Positions 55,540-64,000 of a stretch of 64,000 nucleotides of DNA are shown piece after piece. The notes under the pieces are model-generated. The model saw only the letters and a list, made by a program, of their open reading frames with translations, was not told the origin of the DNA and did no database searches. Source of the DNA: Massospora cicadina (lineage: Eukaryota; Entomophthoromycota; Entomophthoromycetes; Entomophthorales; Entomophthoraceae). The stretch lies in NCBI GenBank assembly GCA_022478985.1, contig JAKSZP010018533.1, forward strand, positions 62,001 to 126,000, in the 5' to 3' direction. The translations under genes were made by a program, and so were the position numbers. Every line of letters starts with the position of its first letter. The stretch's first letter is position 1.

Positions 55540-58226
55540 AGAGGCAAAATTTCAAAATTAGTTTAAAAAAGAGGCTCCTCTGACTTTATAGTTTAATGGA
55601 CAAATTGCTGGTAATAAACAACTATCACTTAAAACCTGAATTTTGTAAAGACTAGCATGTGGTCACATTTTTTGGATATATTAGATCCTATCTTTCATGG
55701 GTAGGGTTCCCTCACGCGCTACACAATTCCTTAAGATCCAAGTGTTATTAGAAAAAATGTACATTTAAAGAATTTTTGCTTAAGTGACGCATTCTTAGAG
55801 GTGAATAAGTACTTCTCCAAATTTTTGGAGATGTTCAAATAAATTTTGGAAATCAAGGTAATGGGTTTAATTATACTAACCTGTATGAAAAGGTCAAACT
55901 TTGCAGGAGTATGTCCATTTTACTTAGTAAAGTTGCTTGGGCAGTACATAATTTATGGGTAATTCTAGTTAGTAAATCCTTTTTGTTGTAATCAAAGCAC
56001 CAATTTATATAATATCAGGTGTCAGATCTAACTGATAAAACCCTCTAGTTAAAATCCATACTATAAAAACTGGAACCTGGATAGTAAGCATAGGGATTCA
56101 TCTATCTAAGGTAGGGATAACTATATTTTTGTCAAGATAATTTAAGCATTAGTTTATTACAATGCAATGTTCTCCTTATTTAACCAACAAAAAAAAAGCT
56201 ACTGTCTTTCAATAGGCTCTAACAGCACAGCCTCCAGTAGTTGCTTTATCTTAGTACTGCACCCTAATAATCTTTGGCTTACATAAGCGCGCTTATAGTA
56301 TCAGAATCTCCTGCTTAAACTTCATGGTACTCCCACTACTTCACATAGTTATGGGACGTTTAAGAAGGTTGGCATACTCCTCAACTAGCTCATTCACAAT
56401 TATTAATTAAGAAGGCGAGAGTATCCCTCTTTGGAAGTCAAGGGTGGTAATTGTAATGGTCTGACTTCAAGTAAATCTCTCAGAGTTCCTAACATTTAGT
56501 GATGATTGAATTAGTTGTAGGGGATAGTCATAGATAAATCTATGTTTTTTGTTTTATAATGTCTTATAAGAATAAAACTATCTACCATAAGAGATGGTCT
56601 TATAATATGTAGGTTACTAATTCCAGGATATTTGAGGTTCTTTGTGGAAAAAATGTCCGTACCATAAACCTTTATACTAATACCTTTGGTATATATTCTT
56701 TTAACTGGGTGTCAATGATTATCTGAGATTCAAGAGGAAGTGAGTATCTTTTAGGGAATAAACAGATTTACTTAAGGGACCTTTATCAAATAATAGTTAA
56801 TCCCTTCTGGAGTCCAGTAATTTAATATCAAAGAAGTATTATTGCATCTATGTGCTATATTAAACATCTTTTTATTTAACCGAGGCAAGCTGACCAGGGG
56901 ACAGACATTACCGAAAGAAAGAAAGAAAATGACATGAAACCTGAACAGGGTTAACTCCATTGAAGAAAGTTTTTCCACCTCTGGATTGGGGCTCAAATTT
57001 TTCTGGTTACGTCATGGGTAAGGTTTTCGCGTTATTAGACCTACTAACCGCCAATAGCTTCCTTTGACTGGCACCCCAATCGATGTGCAAAGGGCAGGAA
57101 TTGAACCTGCAACCTTCAGGTTGGTAGCCATACGCCCTTACTGACTCGCCTTCCACCCCTTATATTAAACATCTTTATACTGGAAATTACTTTTGATAGC
57201 CTTAGACTCATGATAACAGGTGTATTAGTATAAAATGAGTGAAAGATATTATCTATTTGTTTAGTGATTTTTTAAATTTGTCCTATAAATTGAGTCCCAT
57301 TTAAAGATCATAAACTATTGTTTTCTAAGGAAAGAGCAGGAGATGTAAGTTCAAACTGCCTGAACATAACAGTAACGTTGAACAGGCCCAGTTGGATATA
57401 GTTCTCTGGGGTCCAACAGTACCATATTCCTTAAAGTAATGTAGATCTTAAGCAAATTTAACGATATCAAACAGATATGATACTACATTCATAGGTAACC
57501 CAGTAGCCAATTTCTTAGCCTAAGATTTATGTAATAAAATTGAGACTTTTAGACTTAAATTCCCAAAATTTAGTAGAAAAGCTAATATCTGCTTATATAA
57601 CTTATATAAAGATGGATGATTATTTTCTCACTACTCTATATAATAATGAAACATAGTATTATTCAGTATGTGGTTCTTTGTTTCCTGAAAGATGAGGAGG
57701 AGCCTCAATATAGTCGGGAGCCGCCATTATATCAAAAATCTGAATTCTTGTAGCTGGGTTAGGAGGCTAGGAAAAGTTGTCACAGTAAAAAATTTCCTTG
57801 TCTACGCTGACATGTCTTTACCTGATCTTTTATTGTTGCAATTTTCAGCAATTTAAATGTGGCCATTACAATATTGTACATTGCATTTTTTTAATATGAA
57901 GGCTTCTTATTAGGTGCATAATACTTAAGTTAGATGGACACTAGCTAGACTGTCACCTTTGGACATTAATATGTTATGTTTCCAGAGTTTTGTCTCTTTG
58001 ATATATGTACTAGTAAAAGTTTCTTCACCCCATTGATGTGCAGTTGTATTTTGAATTATATTTTAAAACAGAATGAAAGCTGTAATTACATCATATAGGC
58101 TGAGGTGCTTACATGCAACTAGAGATTGGTCTTCTAGATAACTTGCAAGGAAAATTCTGCTGCAGTTACCCAGATTGAATTAAAATAGCAAAAACTCTTA
58201 CTTTTGGTTGTAAAAGTTATAGTCAC
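55540..58226 (-). other. Probable remainder of element I, with no clear domain
   Basis: AT-rich sequence with only short frames on both strands. It should continue the element I pol split at 39030, and the minus strand near 55540-55620 is compatible with the RT/RNase H link, but no RT box is readable. The frame at 56772-56996 runs through the SINE tail and is treated as chance. Apart from the SINE at 56872-57160 I can name nothing here. Confidence 0.3.
56856..57176 (-). mobile_element. tRNA-derived SINE (SINE-1) with perfect 16-bp TSDs
   Basis: TATATTAAACATCTTT occurs at 56856-56871 and 57161-57176 and brackets a 289-bp insert (56872-57160). On the minus strand its head reads like a tRNA. 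There is an A-box-like 'GGCGAGTCAGTAAGGGCG' (~57140), then 'CAACCTGAAGGTTG' as a short stem-loop. A near-perfect T arm GCAGG-TTCAATT-CCTGC (57095-57111) carries the B-box GGTTCAATTCC. A ~200-bp unrelated body and an AAATAAA-type tail follow. No second copy was seen in the window. Confidence 0.85.
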
Positions 58227-58983
58227 TGTGGAAAATTAGCTCAATCATGCTCGCTGGTGGCTTCACCAGCTGGTTTCCACAAATAATGTTAAAAAATTAA
58301 TAATAAAAAGCGCTAGTAAAATTGGATTTATATGATTTTTAATAAGCTCTTGATAAAGGAATAATGATGTCCCTCGACCTCCAACTATCTAATATTTAAA
58401 GTAATTTTGAGGGTAAAGGGGATTTGGGAATATGTTAAGAATAATGTATATGAGTCCAAGGTAGAAAATATTCAGGAATAGTGTATCATAACTTTGGAAC
58501 TCACCTCAGGGCAGCAGAATGAAGGAAGGGGAATTCTGATTGGCCCAACCATACTCATAAGGTAAAGTTTCCTATAAATATAAGCCAATCACCCACTGAT
58601 AAATTTATTGCACCTTGGGGACCCCCACCAAGCCTATAAAAGGGGGGGTCCCCGTGCAGGTGCATTGGTGGACTTTGTTGGGGTCAGGGAGTGCCTTTCC
58701 AATGATTCCCCCCTAGATCATTGGTGAGGTCAGAGTAATCTAACCAGCTGATTTTATTACTAGTGCCCATACAGGTTTCAAACTGGTGTTTCTCCGATTA
58801 ATGTGGTTCCTCCAAGAATTGGCTAGGGACTTTTGGCCAATTTTTTTGACTTTTTAATTTCTATGTTAATAACCGAACTCTTAATGAATCAGAAAATCGC
58901 AAATGGCCAACATTTCCTTTTTTAATGGAATTTGACCTTCAGCATTCTTATTTTTCATTTACAAAGGTAGATGTCCAACATCA
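58227..58983 (-). repeat. LTR of element E, left copy (3' LTR)
   Basis: It runs from TGTGGAAAATTAGC (58227) to ..CCAACATCA (58983) on the plus strand. The purine tract on the minus strand sits immediately beyond. The right copy starts at 63665 with TGTGGGAAACCAGC. The two share the terminal hairpin and 'gggcagc', 'ttggc/tttg' blocks but have diverged strongly. A TATA-like box flanked by GC-rich arms lies at 58617-58653 on the plus strand, opposite to the element. Confidence 0.65.
58617..58653 (+). promoter_or_regulatory. TATA-like box inside a G/C inverted repeat (in LTR E)
   Basis: The arms GGGGACCCCC (58617-58626) and GGGGGTCCCC (58644-58653) are perfect inverted copies, with TATAAAA (58635-58641) between. 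It reads as a promoter on the plus strand, opposite to element E. This could drive antisense transcription or be chance; function is inferred only. Confidence 0.35.
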
Positions 58984-58991
58984 CCCCCCTC
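58984..58991 (-). other. Polypurine tract, element E
   Basis: The minus strand reads GAGGGGGG directly before the LTR start TGATGTTGG. It confirms minus orientation. Confidence 0.65.
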
Positions 58992-59089
58992 AAGAATGTT
59001 GGAGGGCGAGTAGGGCCAAAGGATACAGCCATGTATGCGATTAATAATGATATCAGTAGCTAGATTTTTTGAGGAGTACTCATTTCCTC

Positions 59090-60130
59090 ACTTGTAGATG
59101 ATAGTAAAAGGACCCTCCCAGATTGCTCCAAGTTTACCGCTTCTAGGGGTGATGCGGTTATGGTAGTACAGCATCATGTCAGAAACCTAAAAAGTGGGTA
59201 AGGGGGTACGGGACTCATTTGCAGCCTGACCATTTTTTGTTACTGTTTTGGCTAAATTGGTCATAGCTTTGGATTGGAGTTGACTTATGCTTTAAGCTAA
59301 TCTTCTCATAACTTTCTCTGGTTCTAAACTCTAGAAGAGAATAAATTCCTAGCTAAGAGGCCAGGTATGCCTGGTTTCCACTCATACAAAACATGGAATG
59401 GAGACATTTTCAAAATCAGGTGATAGATAATCCAGTATGCCATAAGAGCACTAGGTAAATATTGATCCCAGTGAGGAGGATCAGATGAGGTAAGTTTTCA
59501 AAGAATAGAAACCAAGGTTCCATTTGCTCTTTCTACCGTCTTATTTGTGGATGGGAAAACGGAGCTGAGAAAAAAATTTGGGCTCCCATAGAAGTGGCAA
59601 GATATTTGACTACTCTGGAGGTGAAGTTTTTGCCATTATCACTGAGCAGTACTTGAGGGCAACCATGACGAGCGATGATGTGTTGATGTAAAAAGGTGGC
59701 AGTTGCCTTAGCTGTTTGGGAAGGAAGGGCCACAGCTTTAACCCACTAGTGAAGTGGTCGGTAGCTACTAGGATAAATCTGTTTCCACTAGTAGACTGAG
59801 GAAAAGGACCTATTACACCTAAGCTGAAGGTGTGGAACGGTTGATGCGGGGTAGTTTGTTGATATTAATATCTATACTTGAAGCCAAATTGTCTCTTACA
59901 AGTAAGGCGGGCTTCCAAAACATTAACAATAAGTTCCATCAAACCATCCTAGTAAAACAGATCCTTAATTCATTCATTGGTTTCCTTGCGCCTCCATGAC
60001 CTAGGGTAGAATGTGCTTCTAAAATAGCAGGTACACGTTCTGAGGGTCGAAGGTAAGATAGCCATTTCGTCCCCACCTGCTTATAAAACTTCCCATCTTA
60101 AACTTTAGTGTTACGGGAGTGCCAACTACA
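59090..60130 (-). pseudogene. Integrase, element E
   Basis: Core motifs on the minus strand: first Asp region 'LGVIGPFPQSTSGNRFILVA' with 'TDHFTS' (~59830-59740); second Asp in 'VLLSDNGKNFTSRVVKYLA' (59690-59600 frame); Glu lost past a slip near 59560-59530. The upstream zinc-binding part is near 60000-59880. It would integrate element cDNA; broken by stops. Confidence 0.65.
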
Positions 60131-60329
60131 TCTTTTGAACAGGCTCATCTTCATCCTCCCATTCACTGGAGGTCATTAAAAGGTCATGTAATCTCTTGAC
60201 TCACTGTTATATAAGTGAAGGACTGGTTTCCAAACCAACCCATCAACATTTAAGTGTCAGGTTCCAGCACGGTCTTCAATCTTCATGTCATAAGGCTGGA
60301 GCTGTAGAGCCCAGCCTGCTAGCTGACCA

Positions 60330-60740
60330 GTAGGATCCTTCATATACTTAACCACTTCATGGTTGCGTGGTCAGTAACTAAAGTGAAGGTAGTTCCATAT
60401 AGGAAAGGGATGTAGTGCTTTACAGCCAAAAGAACAGCAAGGCTCTTCTTCTCCATTACACTGTAGTTGCGTTCCACTTTTGACAGCATCTTACTAAAAT
60501 AGGATATAGGATGATACACACTGTGTTCATCTAATTGGGCTAAGATGGCCCCAACGGCATAGCCCGAGGCATCAATGAATAAGATGAAGAGTTTATTATA
60601 ATTTGGGTGCCATAAGATAGGGCGCTGTTGCAGCAGCTGCTTCAGCGTCTCGAAAGCAGCCTTCTGTTCTGCGCCTCACTGAAAAGAAGTGTTTTTGGTC
60701 AATAGGAGGACAAGGGGCTCACTGAGTTGAGCAACTTTAG
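60330..60740 (-). pseudogene. RNase H, element E
   Basis: The minus strand reads 'LFILFIDASGYAVGAILAQL' (~60590-60530), with the Asp at the expected place, and 'SVYHPISYFSKMLSKVERNY' (~60525-60465). 'EKKSLAVLLAVKHYIPFLYG' and 'FTLVTDHATMKW' follow to ~60350. It carries the expected Asp and Glu residues. Separated from RT by a stop near 60920. Confidence 0.7.
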
Positions 60741-60921
60741 GGATAAACTGATGGTAATACCCCATCATCCCTAGAAAAACCTGAATATCCCGTGAATTTT
60801 TAGGGGCCGGCATCTTTGAGATGGCTTCAACCTTGTCCTGCATGGGATGAATGCATTCTTGAGAAATGGAGTGACAAAGGAAATCGAGTTTCCTTTGGAA
60901 GAAGGTACACTTTGAGGGCTT

Positions 60922-61480
60922 CTACTTTATATTAGAGTGACGTAACCGTTGGAACACCTCTAAGTGATCTTGATGTTCATTCAAGGTTTTTGAGAACACC
61001 ATGATGTCATCAAGATAGACGATGACACAAGTCAACTTGAGTTCCCATAAAATGTGATCCATTGCACTCTGGAAAGAAGCAGGTGCGTTGCACAACCCTT
61101 GAGGTAATCGTGTGGGTTGGAAGAGACCTTCACTACAGACAAGAGCGCATTTCTCCTGATCTTGAGGAGAAAAGTCCATTTGCCAATAGCCGCTAGCTAA
61201 GTCCATGGCAGAAAAGAAATTAGAGCCCAAGAGTTGGGCCAAGGCGTCATCAATACAAGGAAGAGATAGCTATATTTTTGTGAGGCTATTTAACCTGCAG
61301 TAATCCATGACTATCCGATGTCCTACATTCTTCTTTTTTATTAGCAAGAGAGGGAAGACCAGGGGAATTTTGAAGGAACCAACAGCCCCGCATCGAGTAA
61401 CTGCTGAAATTCTGTCCTAATTTGCTGTTCTTCCACAATGTATTTGTGATAAGGTTTTGACCGAATGGGATGGGCATCAC
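60922..61480 (-). pseudogene. Reverse transcriptase, element E
   Basis: The frame 61242-60922 reads 'FFSAMDLASGYWQMDFSPQD', 'GLFQPTRLPQGLCNAPASFQ' and 'CVIVYLDDIMVFSKTLNEHQ', an intact palm with Y-L-D-D. The fingers part lies upstream in other frames: 'HPIRSKPYHKYIVEEQQ' (~61470) and 'KKKNVGHRIVMDYCRLNSLT' (~61350-61290). It carries stops just before and after the palm. Confidence 0.8.
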
Positions 61481-61499
61481 CCACATCAATGGAGTGGCA

Positions 61500-62920
61500 C
61501 CAACCCTTCATGTGGCCATAGTTGGTATCAGATTTGGAAAAATGTCACTATGATCATCAAGGAGAGTATGAACTTTTTCCAGCTCATCTGAGGTCAGCTC
61601 ATCCGAGATATGGACGTTAGGTAAGGTACATACCAGGTTATCCGTTGGCAGTCCCATATCCATCATAGTACCAATGGAGTGAATTTTATGCAATGTCCTC
61701 CACAGGGAATAACAAGCCTCTTTCAAACTCCTGGTGTTTTTTTACAGCTATGTCATTGAAGGTGAGGTTCCCCAATAGCAAAGTAATGGACTTTGATAAT
61801 CAGGGTAAAGAATGCCAGGCAATACACGAGGCTCCAAAGGACTGACGTCCTCCATACTAACGAGGTGCAACAAAAAGTGGCGTGGGATAAGAAGTGTGGC
61901 TTTTGTGTCAACCACTCATTGTTCACCAGGCTTGATCACGACCTCATCTGCAGCATAAAAAGGGATACCTTCCTAGCATCCACTGATTCAGGAAATTTTT
62001 TTGTGTGACGCCCAGAAGTGGTATAAGATAAAGGTATTGGTGCGTAGGGGTAGTCAACCAAACAATAGTATTCGTTCTTATTGGAATCTTTATTTGGATA
62101 AGACTAGTGAGACTTCATAGTTGAGCAATGTGAGGTAACCTTAATTCAGGTTAATTATTACCTCATAATCAATCATAACTGAGTGCCAATGAGCATATCA
62201 TATGCGTTTTTATATAAAGCCAAAGCAGTGCTGATAAAAAAGCTTCCCAGCTTGAATGGGAAGTGAAGAGTAGGCCCCAATAGCCCGGGTATTGTTGGGG
62301 CCAGCAGTTCCAAACTCTTACGTGTATCCAGTCAGGCCTAACTTGATCTTATTGATTAGCTTTGAGGAGATCACGCTGACTGGGGAGCCCTTTTCCAAGA
62401 TGGCCAAGATAAGGAATTTTTATTGACTACTTTAACCTTAGTGAGAGTCCCTCCAAAGTTAGGTGACAAAGCTAAAACCTCCTTGAGATGTAAGGTGGAG
62501 GTAAGTTTTTTTTAGCAGTCTCAGGATAGTTATTCATGATGGTTCATAAGGGATGAACACGCTGAAGAGGTTGGATCAATCCAGTTAAGAATTGATCACC
62601 ATCGCTGGCATTGTCAATCACTTGTGGACATCATAGGATTTGACTGAGGTACGTTTCCTCAGGGATGGTGGTCTCGTCTACTCCTCCAGCGTTCAGGCGA
62701 TCAGGATCCTGTACCTCTGCGGGGGATCCAATTATATAGCAACCAAAGTCATCATAAACCCCTCAGATTTGTCCCCAAGGGTATTCTTAACAACTGTCAA
62801 GGCCACGATGGAGGTAGGAGAGATGGCCATAAGAGAGTGAATAGCCTTAGGGAACGCCTTTACCAGCTTGACTGGAGGGGTAGGTACAGTAGCTTTAGTG
62901 AGCTGGTGCAGACGGATGGT
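61500..62920 (-). pseudogene. Protease and linker region, element E
   Basis: It lies between Gag and RT. A possible protease remnant 'VIDNASDGDQFLTGLIQPL' is near 62620-62560 (D-N-A-S where D-T/S-G-A is expected). The frame 61726-61508 ('ELTSDELEKVHTLLDDHSD') is the acidic linker typically just before RT. No dUTPase-like segment as clear as in elements A and C was found. Confidence 0.45.
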
Positions 62921-62925
62921 TGTTA

Positions 62926-63662
62926 TTACCTTACAGGGTTTTGATTCATAAGAAAGAGTGGTATTCTTTTAGGCTGCCCAGAGGGAGCAGGTTTAAACTG
63001 CTCAACTAGTGGTAACTCCTCAATATTGAGAGCTGGAGGGATCACCTCATCTTCCTTGTTTGTTACACATGAATGGAAATCGGCAACATCTATTAACACC
63101 TCTTTTAGATCACAGATATTTTGGAAATGGCGTTTCACTGTGATAATATGCCAAGCTAGAGAGGGCTGAGACGCTAACTCAGTTAACAGGGCAGCGATAG
63201 CATCATCCAGGGTGAGCTTGTTAGAGGTTGTTAACCTTTGCGCAGTGAGGTAAAACCGTTCAGCAAAGGCAAGGAGTGGTTCATCCTCATACATGCTAAG
63301 GCGCATAAAAGCCTGTTTTTCCCTGAGTAGACTCTGCTTAGATCCAATTATAGTCACAAGAGCCTTCTTCACATCTACCCAAGTGAGCGAAGGGTTCAGG
63401 TAAGGAACTATTATTTCTTGTGATAGGCGGCTTAAACATTGAAGGATGTATTGAACCTTTTGTTTATCAGTTGAGACACATATGGCAGCCTCATAAACAT
63501 ACAGAAAAGTATGGATTTTCCTTCTCCAGGAGTGAATTTTTCCTTAAGGGGGAGATTGTAAGGGCGCTGCTCAAGCTCCTTAAGATGGGATAAGGCATTG
63601 TCGATTTGCTCCTCCAGAATAAATATTCTGGTAATACAGGGATCCACTGTAGTGAGCACCAT
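62926..63662 (-). pseudogene. Gag, element E
   Basis: The first frame starts at ATG 63662 (MVLTTVDPCITRIFILEEQ), and this ATG overlaps the PBS. It continues to 63432 with an N-terminal coiled-coil-like part. The second frame 63372-62926 reads 'AFMRLSMYEDEPLLAFAERF' and 'LTLDDAIAALLTELASQPSL', typical of a Ty3 capsid. One break (63432-63372) separates them. No zinc knuckle was seen after it. Confidence 0.7.
63647..63661 (-). other. Primer-binding site, element E
   Basis: The minus strand reads TGGTGCTCACTACAG three bases from the LTR. It shares the core with elements A and C. It overlaps the Gag ATG. Confidence 0.65.
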
Positions 63663-63664
63663 TT

Positions 63665-64000
63665 TGTGGGAAACCAGCTTAAATTAGCTCGCTGGTGCTT
63701 TTACCATCTGGTTTATACAAATAATTTTAATAATACAAAATTTTAAAATATCTTTTCTTTCCATTCAAAGTCACTTTTGAGCGAATTTTATTATAATAAA
63801 AGTAAGTACAACTATCAATTGAACGCCAGCCGCTCCCATTCAATCCCCAGTGAATTTGGATTTGCCGCCGGCTGCTCCAGTGTGGGGCAGCGGAAAAACC
63901 CCTCCCAGCATTTTCCATCCAGTGGGAAAACGTGCTCGGATTGGTTTGTCCAGTCCCACTAAGTCCTTGGGTTGGTTTAGCCCGCCCAAGGATCTCGCCA
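63665..64000 (-). repeat. LTR of element E, right copy (5' LTR), truncated by window
   Basis: It starts TGTGGGAAACCAGCTTAAAT and continues to the window end. It shares the terminal hairpin region and the 'gtggggcagcgg'/'cagggcagcag' and 'ggattggtt'/'tgattggcc' blocks with the left copy. The frames on both strands in this part have no recognisable domain. Confidence 0.65.

Larger units (their letters stand above)
58984..63664 (-). mobile_element. Ty3/gypsy element E, internal region
   Basis: 4.68 kb between PPT (58984) and the spacer before the right LTR (63665). Minus-strand order is PBS, Gag, linker/protease, RT (YLDD), RNase H and integrase. It is better preserved in amino-acid motifs than A, F, G and I but has several stops and frameshifts. 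The right LTR is cut by the window end, so the TSD cannot be checked. Confidence 0.8.

Noticed and set aside
1..64000. CRISPR array, rRNA genes, telomere repeats, bacterial operons
   Set aside because: No regular short repeats with spacers, no rRNA-like blocks, no telomeric tandem repeats, and gene content is eukaryotic retrotransposon.

Overview
The window looks like intergenic DNA from a large, AT-rich, repeat-choked eukaryotic genome, most likely a fungus. The retrotransposon types fit a Tad/L1-like LINE plus Ty3/gypsy elements. An early-diverging, Entomophthorales-like fungus or a rust would fit, but the sequence alone does not settle it. I find no convincing intact host gene, no rRNA, no functional tRNA gene and no CRISPR array. 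Nearly everything readable is retrotransposon in several layers of nesting, and essentially every coding region is broken by stops and frameshifts.

Layout. 1-476: 3' end of a LINE (copy A). 477-7462: minus-strand Ty3-type element (A) with Gag, protease, a dUTPase-like segment, RT, integrase, PBS and a ~1.1 kb 5' LTR; a same-family LTR lies inside it in opposite orientation. 8.0-24.7 kb: a plus-strand element (F) with ~0.87 kb LTRs, split by a near-complete minus-strand LINE (copy B, 10939-16215) and by a ~240 bp SINE-like insert with 17-bp target-site duplications. 24.8-26.3 kb: an unrecognised minus-strand coding relic with possible introns. 26.3-36.1 kb: a third, old plus-strand Ty3 element (G). 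36.3-37.4 kb: another ~1.1 kb LTR. 37.8-58.2 kb: remains of a minus-strand Ty3 element (I) split by a well-resolved nest: a Ty3 element (C, 39035-55534, 5-bp TSD CACTC) carrying a separate LINE insertion in each LTR (copies C and D). 58.2-64 kb: another minus-strand Ty3 element (E), right LTR cut by the window end. A tRNA-derived SINE with perfect 16-bp TSDs sits at 56872-57160.

How the parts relate. The LINE copies encode a CCHC ORF1 and an ORF2 with an APE-type endonuclease, a reverse transcriptase (F-x-DD) and a C-terminal CCHC finger. The LINE and SINE inserts have similar 14-19 bp TSDs, which suggests the SINEs use LINE machinery (inference). At least four LTR families share a PBS core TGGTGCTCACTA (one with a single change), so they probably share one primer. 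Two elements also share a dUTPase-like fold between protease and RT. Boundaries given to the base (LINE C/D, element C, SINE TSDs) were read directly; others are approximate, judged from similarity between copies by eye.
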